Origin: Clostridiaceae bacterium
Lineage (GTDB): Bacteria > Bacillota > Clostridia > Saccharofermentanales > DTU023
Length of the DNA stretch: 39,146 bases
Assembly (NCBI GenBank): GCA_012841145.1
Contig: DUVH01000033.1
Span: 1-39,146 of the forward strand
Direction: 5' to 3'
Every line of letters starts with the position of its first letter. Position 1 is the first letter of the stretch. The notes under the pieces were generated by a model that made no database searches, was not told the DNA's origin, and was given only the letters and a program-made list of their open reading frames with translations. The position numbers were made by a program, and so were the translations under genes. Of this stretch, positions 1-7,819 are shown in pieces.

Positions 1-43
1 AAAAACGCCCGTCTCGGAACCCGATAGGATTCCGGGACGAGCG
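1..43 (-). terminator. T-box terminator hairpin
   Basis: On the minus strand the arms at 43-30 and 19-6 pair at 13 of 14 positions around a 10-base loop and are followed by five T residues at 5-1. Part of the upstream arm lies next to the T-box core, as expected for a terminator that competes with an antiterminator when uncharged tRNA binds. Confidence 0.85.
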
Positions 44-290
44 ATGAACGTCGTGTTACCACCCGGATTCGCCTGCCCCTCACGAGACAAGCCTCATAGA
101 GTACCACCATACTCCGGCGCTATTACGGGCGCACCCGTCAGATCCTTACTTCAACCGACCGTCTCGATCAGCCTCCGCTCAGACCAGCGGCTCAGGGGCC
201 ATGTTCGGCTTTCGGCTCCGCCCCGCTTCCACCTTATCGGGTTCTCTGTTCGTCACCAGCCAGCGTACTCTTCCCGTCACTGCCTTTAAT
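1..290 (-). promoter_or_regulatory. T-box riboswitch leader, probable Met (AUG) specifier
   Basis: Read on the minus strand, this stretch has the ordered parts of a T-box leader: an AGAGTA element in stem I (266-271), a purine-rich kink-turn-like segment, a specifier region ending in CCTGAG, the T-box core GGGTGGTAACACG (about 52-64), and a terminator ending at base 1. The specifier triplet, placed by analogy with canonical leaders (three bases before the conserved run leading to CCTGAG), is ATG at 200-202. The variable T-box base is T, which pairs with a discriminator A as in tRNA-Met and does not fit Trp or Gly tRNA. The controlled gene lies beyond the left edge on the minus strand, probably a methionyl-tRNA synthetase or a methionine uptake or synthesis gene. 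Ala (GCC) is a less likely reading. Confidence 0.85.
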
Positions 291-398
291 AATGATTCAA
301 TTTGTATGCAAGTTTCACATATTTGCGACCATCTGTCAACTTGATCATTCGTAACAAAATAGTCTCTTGCGTCGTCTCTTCTCTTATCTCAAATCGCT

Positions 399-420
399 AA
401 AAACGCACATTTCGGCGCGT
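399..420 (-). terminator. leuS terminator
   Basis: On the minus strand ACGCGC (420-415) pairs with GTGCGT (408-403) around a six-base loop, then runs into a T tract at 403-399. It starts on the leuS stop codon, so leuS transcription probably ends here before the independent T-box transcription unit. Confidence 0.7.
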
Positions 421-2852
421 CATTTTTTGACAACGATATTGACGAGGCGTCCCGGCACGTAGATTTCCTTGACGATTGATTTGCCGTCGATCTCCTGTGC
501 GACAGATTCAACCGCTTTCGCGCACGCGAGCGCCTCCTCTTTTCCGAGATCATGAGCGATATCGATGCGCGCCTTAATTCGTCCGTTCACTTGAATGGCA
601 ATCTCGACAGTCTGTTCGATCGTCTTCGCCTCATCGTAGAGCGGCCACACCTGATCCGTAATGACGCCGGGGTATCCCTGCAGTTCCCAAATCTCCTCCG
701 TGATGTGCGGCGCAAACGGGTTTAACAGGAGCAGGAACGTCTTGAATTCCTCGTTGTTAACGCTTTTCAATTCATAGAAACGATTGCAGAGCGTCATCAG
801 CTGGGCGACGGCCGTATTGCCCTTCAGTGTATCGATATCTTCCGTAACTTTCTTGATCGTCTGGTGCATGAGCGTCTCGACGTCTTGCCTGTATCCCTTT
901 CCGTCGATGACGCGTTCCTGCAGCGCCCACACGCGCTCGAGAAAGCGCGAACAGCCCCTGATTGACGTCGTGCTCCACGGCGCAGGCTTCTCAAAATCGC
1001 CGATAAATACTTCATAAAGGCGCAACGTGTCGGCGCCGTATTCATTGACGATGTCGTCGGGATTGACAACGTTACCTCGTGATTTCGACATTTTCTCACC
1101 GCCCTCGCCGAGGATCATTCCATGGCTCGTGCGCTTGAGATAGGGTTCTTTGACAGGGACAAATCCTTCGTCGTAGAGGAATTGATGCCAGAAGCGCGAA
1201 TACAGCAAGTGAAGCGTCGTATGCTCCATGCCGCCGTTGTACCAATCGACGGGGAGCCAGTAGTTGAGCGCTTCAGGCGAAGCGATCGCCGTCTCGCACG
1301 TCGGATCGGTGTAGCGGATAAAGTACCACGAAGATCCCGCCCAGTTCGGCATCGTGTCCGCCTCGCGCTCGGCAGGGCCTCCGCAGGCGGGACATGTCGT
1401 CTTCACCCAGTCGGTCAATTTCGCAAGCGGCGATTCGCCCGTCTCGGTCGGCTCGTACGATTCGACCTCAGGCAACTGAAGCGGCAGTTCTTCTTCAGGA
1501 ACGGGCTGCCAGCCGCATTTTTCGCAGTGAATCATCGGGATCGGCTCTCCCCAGTAACGTTGACGCGAGAAGACCCAATCTCGTAAACGGTAATTGATTT
1601 TTCGTCGGCCGAGCCCTTGTTCTTCAAGCCAGTCGGTGACGCGCGCGATCGCCTCGCGCACACTTAAACCGTTGATAAACCCTGAATTGACAATGATGCC
1701 GTCTTCGATATCAGTGTAAGCCTCTTCGCTGATGTCGCCGCCTTCGACGACACAGACGATCGGCAAATCGAACACTTTGGCAAATTCATAGTCACGGTCG
1801 TCGTGTCCCGGAACGGCCATGATGGCTCCCGTCCCGTATGTCGTCAAGACATAGTCGGAAATGAACAGAGGAATTTCTTCATTCATTGCGGGATTAATCG
1901 CGGCAACGCCTTCGAGACAAACACCGGTTTTTTCCTTGTTGAGTTCCGTGCGCTCGAACTCCGATTTGCGTTGCGCCTCTTCTCTGTAGGCCGTCACCGC
2001 TTCGACGTTTCGAATCAGCCCCGCATCCAGCCATTTGTCGATCAGCGCGTGCTCCGGCGACATGACGGCATACGTCGCGCCCCAGAGCGTATCGGGGCGT
2101 GTCGTGTAAACGGCGATCGGGTCGCCTGCCGTCGAACCGAAATCGATCTCGGCGCCTTCACTGCGCCCGATCCAGTTGCGCTGTTGCGTGTTCACGCGCT
2201 CAATGAAGTCGATATCGTTCAAACCGTCGAGGAGCTTTTGCGCATACTCGGTGATCTTTAACATCCATTGACTTTTAATCTTGTGCGTCGTCTCGGCTCC
2301 GCAGCGCTCGCATTTCCCGTCGACAACCTCCTCATTGGCGAGGACGCACAGACACGACGGACACCAGTTGACCGCCATCTCCTTTTTGAAGGCTAGACCT
2401 TGTTTATAAAATTGCAGGAAAATCCACTGCGTCCACTTATAGTAATCGGGATCGGTCGTGTTGATCTCGCGCGACCAGTCAAAACTGAACCCGAGCGATT
2501 GAAGCTGTGCTTTAAAGCGGACAATATTGTCGCGCGTGACGATGGCGGGATGGATTTTCTCGGCGATGGCGTAATTTTCCGTCGGAAGGCCGAACGCGTC
2601 CCAGCCCATCGGATAGAGAACATTCCACCCTTCAAGCCGCTTCTTTCTCGCAACTAGGTCAAGGGCAGTGTAACTTCTCGGATGCCCGACATGCAGACCG
2701 TCACCCGAAGGATAAGGAAACTCGACAAGACAGTAATATTTCGGTTTTTCCGGCACGTGATCGGCAGTAGGTTGTTCCGCATGAAAGACACCGGAATCTT
2801 CCCATCTCTTCTGCCATTTCTTTTCGATCGATGCAAAGTCGTATCTGTCCAT
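420..2852 (-). CDS. leuS: leucyl-tRNA synthetase
   Basis: This cytosolic class Ia synthetase charges tRNA-Leu with leucine. The 810-residue length fits bacterial LeuRS. The class I signature HVGH is at residues 54-57 and KMSKS follows in the segment [10 protein letters not shown] near residue 580. A CPSC...CERC zinc-ribbon-like segment and the CP1 editing-domain motifs TRPDTLWG and AVPGHDDRD are present, so hydrolytic editing is probably intact. I place the start at the ATG at 2852 because a GGAGG at 2862-2866 sits nine bases upstream; an ATG seven codons earlier has no ribosome binding site. No T-box is visible in the short upstream region. The gene appears monocistronic, with a promoter at 2914-2944 and a terminator at its stop codon. 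Confidence 0.97.
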   Translation of the reverse strand: MDRYDFASIEKKWQKRWEDSGVFHAEQPTADHVPEKPKYYCLVEFPYPSGDGLHVGHPRSYTALDLVARKKRLEGWNVLYPMGWDAFGLPTENYAIAEKIHPAIVTRDNIVRFKAQLQSLGFSFDWSREINTTDPDYYKWTQWIFLQFYKQGLAFKKEMAVNWCPSCLCVLANEEVVDGKCERCGAETTHKIKSQWMLKITEYAQKLLDGLNDIDFIERVNTQQRNWIGRSEGAEIDFGSTAGDPIAVYTTRPDTLWGATYAVMSPEHALIDKWLDAGLIRNVEAVTAYREEAQRKSEFERTELNKEKTGVCLEGVAAINPAMNEEIPLFISDYVLTTYGTGAIMAVPGHDDRDYEFAKVFDLPIVCVVEGGDISEEAYTDIEDGIIVNSGFINGLSVREAIARVTDWLEEQGLGRRKINYRLRDWVFSRQRYWGEPIPMIHCEKCGWQPVPEEELPLQLPEVESYEPTETGESPLAKLTDWVKTTCPACGGPAEREADTMPNWAGSSWYFIRYTDPTCETAIASPEALNYWLPVDWYNGGMEHTTLHLLYSRFWHQFLYDEGFVPVKEPYLKRTSHGMILGEGGEKMSKSRGNVVNPDDIVNEYGADTLRLYEVFIGDFEKPAPWSTTSIRGCSRFLERVWALQERVIDGKGYRQDVETLMHQTIKKVTEDIDTLKGNTAVAQLMTLCNRFYELKSVNNEEFKTFLLLLNPFAPHITEEIWELQGYPGVITDQVWPLYDEAKTIEQTVEIAIQVNGRIKARIDIAHDLGKEEALACAKAVESVAQEIDGKSIVKEIYVPGRLVNIVVKK

Positions 2853-2913
2853 ATATGTATGCCTCCAAAACATGCCGCATCGAGGCGCGCACGCTCATTT
2901 ACAATCGCCTTCT

Positions 2914-2944
2914 ATCATACCACGTGATGAGGGATCGATATCAA
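2914..2944 (-). promoter_or_regulatory. leuS promoter (extended -10)
   Basis: On the minus strand TTGATA (2944-2939) is followed after 19 bases by TATGAT (2919-2914), preceded by TGG, an extended -10 arrangement. The spacing is slightly long, but the TG extension compensates. The 12 bases at 2914-2925 also occur at the M42 peptidase promoter (20652-20663). Confidence 0.5.
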
Positions 2945-3014
2945 GATCGGGTCGAGACGAGACGACGCGGATGATCATGCCACGCGAGAAAGAATCGTTC
3001 GCTTCGAGAAAAGA

Positions 3015-4145
3015 TCAGCGGGCAGCATCTCTCAGTTGTGCCGCCTCCTCGAGAATCGCTATGACGCCGTCGCGCGTCTCTGACTGCATGATTCGACCTC
3101 TAAGTCCGCTTGCACCGTAAAACCCGCGGAAATAATAGGCAAAATGCGCGCGCATTTCACGAATTGCCGTGTACTCTCCAAGACAGCCAATCATGTCGTT
3201 AAGATGTCGTGTTGTTATGTTTAGCCAGTGCTCGCTCGATACCTCAAGGATAGTCTGCTCACTGAACGTCAGAGCGTGATTGCTCTTTTGTTCCGGAGTT
3301 TCGCAATGCGCGGCATGTATTTTGACGCCCTCTTGATATTCCTTCCTGATAAGCGCGAACAGGAACGGGTTGCCGCGAGCCGCACGACCGACCTGGAATC
3401 CGTCACATTGTGTCTCCTCACCCATCCTGACCAGATCATTGTACGAGTTGATATCGCCGTTTCCGAAAAGCGGGATACGAATGGCGTCGCGCACACGCCT
3501 GATCACCTGCCAGTCGGCACATCCGGTGTAGTATTGATCGCGCGTCCGCGCGTGAACCGTTACGGCGGATGCCCCGGCCTTTTCTGCAATGCGGGCAATC
3601 TCCGGCGCGTTGATGTTTTCCGCGTCAAACCCTGAGCGGATTTTCACGGTGACGAGTTTGCCGAAAGACGAGGCCGCTTCAACGGAAGCGGCTACGATCT
3701 CGCCGGCGAGATCGGGAGTCTTCATTAAGGCGGCACCGGCACCGTCTCGTACAACTTTGGGAACAGGACAACCCATATTGATATCAATAAAAGATGCGGA
3801 AGCATACTCGGGGTCAGACAGAAGTCTTGTAACAGCATAAGAAAAATCGGCGGGATCAAACCCGAACAGCTGAATGCCCCACGGGCGATCGCCTTTTGTC
3901 GGTATGAGGTAACGCCCAGTCCGTTTCAGCTTTTGATCGTACCGAATCCCGCGAGCGGATACGAGCTCGGTCACCGTAAACGAAGCGCCCTCATCGGCAC
4001 AGATCGACCGATAAGGGGCGTCCGTGAACCCGGCCATCGGTGCCAACCCGACGATATGTCCCTGCCCTTGAAAAAGCGACAAAAAGCCCCCCGCCGACGT
4101 ACACTCATCGGCACGGGGGGCTCTCATGTCTTGATTCATTACCAT
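3015..4145 (-). CDS. dus: tRNA-dihydrouridine synthase (DusB type)
   Basis: The product reduces uridines in tRNA D-loops using FMN. From about residue 33 the protein follows the Dus TIM barrel: APMAGFTDAPYRS for FMN and substrate binding, NMGCPVPKV with the catalytic Cys, VKIRSGFD, VHARTRDQYY, and the phosphate-binding segment FGNGDI...QVGRAARGNPFLF. The first 32 residues are atypical and their DNA includes a strong intrinsic terminator hairpin with a T tract (4081-4122), so the true start is uncertain. The ATGs at 4145, 4139 and 4127 lack a convincing Shine-Dalgarno sequence. Downstream, only a TTG at 4082 precedes the conserved domain. Either translation begins upstream and runs through the hairpin, or the start is non-canonical. 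The function call is firm; the start is not. Confidence 0.9.
   Translation of the reverse strand: MVMNQDMRAPRADECTSAGGFLSLFQGQGHIVGLAPMAGFTDAPYRSICADEGASFTVTELVSARGIRYDQKLKRTGRYLIPTKGDRPWGIQLFGFDPADFSYAVTRLLSDPEYASASFIDINMGCPVPKVVRDGAGAALMKTPDLAGEIVAASVEAASSFGKLVTVKIRSGFDAENINAPEIARIAEKAGASAVTVHARTRDQYYTGCADWQVIRRVRDAIRIPLFGNGDINSYNDLVRMGEETQCDGFQVGRAARGNPFLFALIRKEYQEGVKIHAAHCETPEQKSNHALTFSEQTILEVSSEHWLNITTRHLNDMIGCLGEYTAIREMRAHFAYYFRGFYGASGLRGRIMQSETRDGVIAILEEAAQLRDAAR
4081..4122 (-). terminator. intrinsic terminator or attenuator in dus 5' region
   Basis: On the minus strand AGCCCCCC plus GCCGA (4122-4108, two-base bulge) pairs perfectly with TCGGC plus GGGGGGCT (4097-4085), followed by TTTTT at 4085-4081. 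It would end transcripts from the serine operon, whose last stop is at 4218, but any transcript of dus must cross it unless dus mRNA starts after it. Confidence 0.8.
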
Positions 4146-4215
4146 CTACCGATATCCGGGCGATCGAGCGGCGCTCTTCCCGACTTCCGCTCCTTTCCGA
4201 TGGCTGAGTTGATGA

Positions 4216-5463
4216 CTAGTCTTCCAAATCGTGGATGAACAGTCCTGAACGGAGCTTCGGCTCAAACCACGTCGACTTGGGCGGCATGATCATCTCGGCG
4301 TCGGCAACAGTCAGAAGCTCTTCCATGGTCGTCGGGAACATCGCGAACGCGACAGCCCAGTCATCATCATCGACGCGACGTTTCAATTCGCCCAGACCGC
4401 GGATACCGCCGACGAAATCGATCCTCTCACACGTACGAGGGTCATCGACACCGAGGATGGGTGATAGAACATTGTTCTGCAGAATCGAGACGTCGAGGCG
4501 GTTGACAGGGTCAAGCCCTTCGAAGATCGATTCGGGAGCCGTCAATGCATACCACTCGCCGCCTAAATACATGCAAATCTCGCCCTTGCGTTTCGGGTGG
4601 AAAGCGTCCTCCACCTTCTCGATACTGTAGATCTCGCCGAGGCGCCCTAGGAACTCGTCCTGCGACAAGCCGTTCAGATCTTTAACCAGACGATTGTAGT
4701 CCATGATGTAGAGATCTTCATCGGGGAAGATAACGGCCATCGAGAAATTTTGCTCCGCGTCAGCAGGTACGTCAGGGTTTTCCTCGCGGCGCTTCAGCGA
4801 GACATTCGCCGCCGAAGCCGTGCGGTGATGCCCGTCTGCGATGTAGAGCAAATCAACGTCCTTGAACAGATTTTCCAGCGCGACGATCGTCTCGGCGTCA
4901 TCGATCACCCACAGCTGATGCAGGATGTCATCTTCCGTCCTGAAATCGTATGTCGCATCGTTGTATTCAATGAAATCGTCGATCAGCCGCGAGATGTCAT
5001 CGCGCTGACGATACGTCAAAAAGACTGGCTCCGTGTGCGCATTGCAGACGTCAAAGTGGCGTGTCCTGTCGACTTCTTTATCTTTTCTCGTAAACTCATG
5101 GCGGCGGATCCTGTTCGCGACGTATTCATCGACTGAGTAAGTCGCGACGAGCCCTGTCTGCGGGCGGCCGTCCATCACTTGGCGATAAACATAGAAGTAA
5201 GGGCGTTCGTCCTTATTCAGAACACCGTCCGCGATCATCTTGCGGAAATTGGCGCAACCGTGTTCATAGACGGCGTCATCGTAATCACCGACCGTTTCAG
5301 GCAGCTCCAGCTCGGAACGAACAACACGCAGAAAACTGTAAGGATTGCCTTCCGCCATCGCCTTCGCCTCTTGACGATTCATAACGTCATACGGAAGGCA
5401 TGCGACCTTATCAGCAAGGGCGGGATCGGGTCGTATAGCTCTAAAAGGTCTAACAATTGCCAT
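4216..5463 (-). CDS. DUF1015 family protein of the serine operon
   Basis: This 415-residue cytosolic protein belongs to the DUF1015 family. It opens with PFRAIRPDP...LPYDV and carries the family hallmark YIADGHHRTASA with DGHHR at residues 210-214. No signal peptide or membrane segment is seen. The ATG overlaps the serA stop by one base (TAATG) and has its own AAAGGAG site, so translation is coupled to serA. The biochemical role is not established to my knowledge. The DGHHR box resembles the ParB/Srx-fold free serine kinases (SerK type), and no phosphoserine phosphatase is encoded nearby, so a job on serine or phosphoserine is a reasonable inference but no more. The terminator at 4081-4122 could close this operon. 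Confidence 0.9.
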   Translation of the reverse strand: MAIVRPFRAIRPDPALADKVACLPYDVMNRQEAKAMAEGNPYSFLRVVRSELELPETVGDYDDAVYEHGCANFRKMIADGVLNKDERPYFYVYRQVMDGRPQTGLVATYSVDEYVANRIRRHEFTRKDKEVDRTRHFDVCNAHTEPVFLTYRQRDDISRLIDDFIEYNDATYDFRTEDDILHQLWVIDDAETIVALENLFKDVDLLYIADGHHRTASAANVSLKRREENPDVPADAEQNFSMAVIFPDEDLYIMDYNRLVKDLNGLSQDEFLGRLGEIYSIEKVEDAFHPKRKGEICMYLGGEWYALTAPESIFEGLDPVNRLDVSILQNNVLSPILGVDDPRTCERIDFVGGIRGLGELKRRVDDDDWAVAFAMFPTTMEELLTVADAEMIMPPKSTWFEPKLRSGLFIHDLED

Positions 5464-6368
5464 TACAGTCTCTCCTTTATGATTTCGACGATGTTATCGC
5501 CAATTCGCGCCTGCGCCTCCGCCGTCGCCGCGCCGATGTGCGGCGTCATGGAGATCTTGTCGCAATTCCTGATGCGCTCATTTTCGAGCGGCTCTACTTC
5601 AAAAACATCGATGGCGGCGCCACGCACCTTGCCGGCCTCGATCGCATCGACTAACGCGTCTTCATCGACGACTCCGCCTCGCGCCAAGTTGATGATGAAC
5701 ACGCCGTCTTTCATGATGTCAAACTCTTCTTTCCCGATGAACGGTTTTCCGCCTGAAAACGGGACATGAAGAGAGATGTAATCCGATTCGCGCAACACGT
5801 CTTCGAAACTCTTCTGCTCGCAGTCATCACAGTCTTCGCATGCGAGCTGACGTCGCGTGTGGAAGATCACGTTCATGCCGAGCGCTTTGCACTTTTCGGC
5901 AAGCGACCGTGCGATTCGCCCGAAACCGATTAGTCCGAGTGTCTTGCCCGCGATCTCTGTGCCTGAATACTGTTTTTTCAACCATTTGCCTTCGCGCATG
6001 GTGACGTTGGCCGCACCGATGTTACGCGCGCAACAGAGCATGTGGCCGAGAGCAAGCTCCGCCACGGCGCTGCTCGAAGCGGCAGGTGTATTGCGGACTT
6101 CGATACCTTTTTCCTTGGCATAATCGACGTTGATGTTGTCGACACCGACACCGCCGCGGATGATCAGCTTGAGATTGCCCGCCGCTCCGGCATCGATCTC
6201 GGGATTACGGAGTTTTGTCGCGCTGCGGACGATGACGGCGTCAACTTCCGCAAGTCTCGCCAGAAGCGCGTCGCCTTCATATTTTGCCGTATCAACGACG
6301 TGGCCGAGTTCTACTAAGGCCTTCTCCGCCGATTTATCGATACCGTCATTTGCAAGAATTAACGCCAT
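5463..6368 (-). CDS. serA: D-3-phosphoglycerate dehydrogenase, short form
   Basis: The enzyme oxidises 3-phosphoglycerate to 3-phosphohydroxypyruvate with NAD, the first step of serine synthesis. The D-2-hydroxyacid dehydrogenase fold is clear: IIRGGVGVDNIN near residue 70, the Rossmann loop LIGFGRIA at 146-153, and the catalytic set Arg230 (NLARGG), Glu259 (DVFEVEP) and His277 (TPHIG). At 301 residues it lacks the C-terminal ACT domain, so serine feedback through that domain is not expected. It starts two bases after the upstream aminotransferase, with a GGAGG site inside the end of that gene, and overlaps the DUF1015 gene downstream. Other D-2-hydroxyacid substrates cannot be excluded by sequence alone, but the operon supports SerA. 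Confidence 0.9.
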   Translation of the reverse strand: MALILANDGIDKSAEKALVELGHVVDTAKYEGDALLARLAEVDAVIVRSATKLRNPEIDAGAAGNLKLIIRGGVGVDNINVDYAKEKGIEVRNTPAASSSAVAELALGHMLCCARNIGAANVTMREGKWLKKQYSGTEIAGKTLGLIGFGRIARSLAEKCKALGMNVIFHTRRQLACEDCDDCEQKSFEDVLRESDYISLHVPFSGGKPFIGKEEFDIMKDGVFIINLARGGVVDEDALVDAIEAGKVRGAAIDVFEVEPLENERIRNCDKISMTPHIGAATAEAQARIGDNIVEIIKERL

Positions 6369-6370
6369 GA

Positions 6371-7444
6371 TTACGCCTCCAATCCGAGAATTTCATTCAT
6401 TGCAGCGATGACTTCATCGAGCGTCTCGTCTTGGAGCTCGCCCATCGTCGCAATGCGGAACGTCGAGTCTTTAAACGGACCATAGCCGCCGCCGAGCCTG
6501 TATCCGCGCTCGAGCATCGGCTTGCTCAGCTCACTGAAAACGAATCCGGGCGGCGTGCTGATGCAGGTCACCGTATTGGAGCGATAGCCTTCCGCCGCGA
6601 AGAGTCCGAAATTCTTCAGCGCCCAGGCGCGCACTTTGTCTGCCAGCCTCTTGTGGCGGGCGAAACGGTTGTCGAGCCCCTCCTCCAAGATGCGGTCGAG
6701 CTGGTAGTCGAGCGCGAACATGTGGGACAGCGACGGCGTGGACGGATATTGGAAATCTCTCGCGACACGCTTGTAGAGGCGCAGGATGTCGAGATAATAT
6801 CCTCTGTTTTCCACCTGCTCCGCCGCCTTGAGCGCGCGATCCGAGATGGAGCACAGGCTGAGTCCCGGCGGAAGCGCGAGACACTTCTGCGTCGATGTAA
6901 TACAGCAGTCGATTCCCCATGCGTCGACTTCAACTTTGTCGCCGCCGAGCGAGGAGACGGCGTCGACGAGATAGAGGACGTCGTCGTATTTGCGGATCAC
7001 GTCACCGATCTCTTTACACGGGTTGACAACGCCTGAGCTCGTCTCGTTGTGCGTGACAGTGACGACGTCGTATTTACCCGTCTTCAAAGCCTCATCAACC
7101 ATTTCAGGTGTCGTAGGCTGTCCGGGCTCCGACTTGAAAATGTCGGCGGGAACGTTGTTCGCTGTCGCAAGCTGGTGCCAACGATCTCCAAATGCGCCGA
7201 CAGAAAAAACAGCCGCTCTCTTACGCGTGCAGCTGCGAATGGAGCCTTCCATCAAACCTGTCCCCGAAGAGGTCGACAGGAGAATGGTATCTTCCGTATA
7301 CATTAATTTCTGCAGTTTTTCCGAAATACTTTTTTGCAGTTCCGTCGCTTCTTTTGTTCTGTGCCCGATCATGGGCGTCGCCATTTTTTCTAGCACACTG
7401 GGATCCACGTCAGTTGGACCCGGGATAAATAGTTTTTTGTACAT
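6371..7444 (-). CDS. class V aminotransferase, probable phosphoserine aminotransferase role
   Basis: This PLP enzyme of fold type I is the first gene of the serine operon. LFIPGPTDVD is at the N terminus, SSGTG near residues 59-63 binds the PLP phosphate, DAVSS at 161-165 supplies the cofactor Asp, and STQKCL at 184-189 holds the Schiff-base Lys187. The 357-residue sequence looks more like the alanine-glyoxylate / serine-pyruvate aminotransferase group than classical SerC. Being directly coupled to serA and DUF1015, it probably acts as the transaminase making phosphoserine. A serine-glyoxylate activity is the alternative. The ATG is preceded by AGGAGGT at good spacing. A promoter must lie in the AT-rich 7460-7570 stretch, but I see no consensus pair. 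Confidence 0.8.
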   Translation of the reverse strand: MYKKLFIPGPTDVDPSVLEKMATPMIGHRTKEATELQKSISEKLQKLMYTEDTILLSTSSGTGLMEGSIRSCTRKRAAVFSVGAFGDRWHQLATANNVPADIFKSEPGQPTTPEMVDEALKTGKYDVVTVTHNETSSGVVNPCKEIGDVIRKYDDVLYLVDAVSSLGGDKVEVDAWGIDCCITSTQKCLALPPGLSLCSISDRALKAAEQVENRGYYLDILRLYKRVARDFQYPSTPSLSHMFALDYQLDRILEEGLDNRFARHKRLADKVRAWALKNFGLFAAEGYRSNTVTCISTPPGFVFSELSKPMLERGYRLGGGYGPFKDSTFRIATMGELQDETLDEVIAAMNEILGLEA

Positions 7445-7810
7445 GGTACCTCCTGAAAGAAATTGATGGTGATTAGAACGATCAAATATGACCGTTTATT
7501 ATTCTATCATATTTCTTCAAAAATTACTTATTTTTTATGCATATTAATTATGCTGATTCACCAATACAAACTCTATGCAAAGAGCATTTCACACGAACTC
7601 GGAGCGCACAAGCAGAAATAGGCGCAATACGACCGGGATAGCTGGTGAACGAGCTAAGGCGCGTGCAAACGTTGGGGCGTCCGTCCACATGCCTGTAGGC
7701 GAGCGGAAAAGATCTTCAGACTTGACTTTCGCGCGCCTGAGCGTCAAAACGTATGCCTTGCGTGAACGGATCAACAGAGAAGTCACGCTTGACTTTCGCG
7801 CGCCTGTACA
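7445..7810. other. intergenic region with a partial direct repeat
   Basis: No convincing gene is seen here. Bases 7455-7570 are AT-rich and should hold the promoter of the serine operon on the minus strand. The rest has the GC content of the surrounding genes. It carries one full copy and most of a second copy of a 32-bp imperfect repeat (7721-7752 and 7788-7819), the second overlapping the sbcC stop codon. Confidence 0.5.
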
Positions 7811-7819
7811 TCAATACGT
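7721..7819. repeat. 32-bp imperfect direct repeat pair at the end of sbcC
   Basis: 7721-7752 and 7788-7819 match at 28 of 32 bases, including 19 consecutive identical bases beginning CTTGACTTTCGCGCG. The copies lie 67 bp apart in the same orientation. The sbcC stop codon (7811-7813) falls inside the second copy. A local tandem duplication of the gene end, later diverged, is the simplest reading. Confidence 0.7.

Noticed and set aside
44-289. 81-codon plus-strand reading frame at the left edge
   Set aside because: It lies antisense over the T-box leader, has no ribosome site and resembles no protein.
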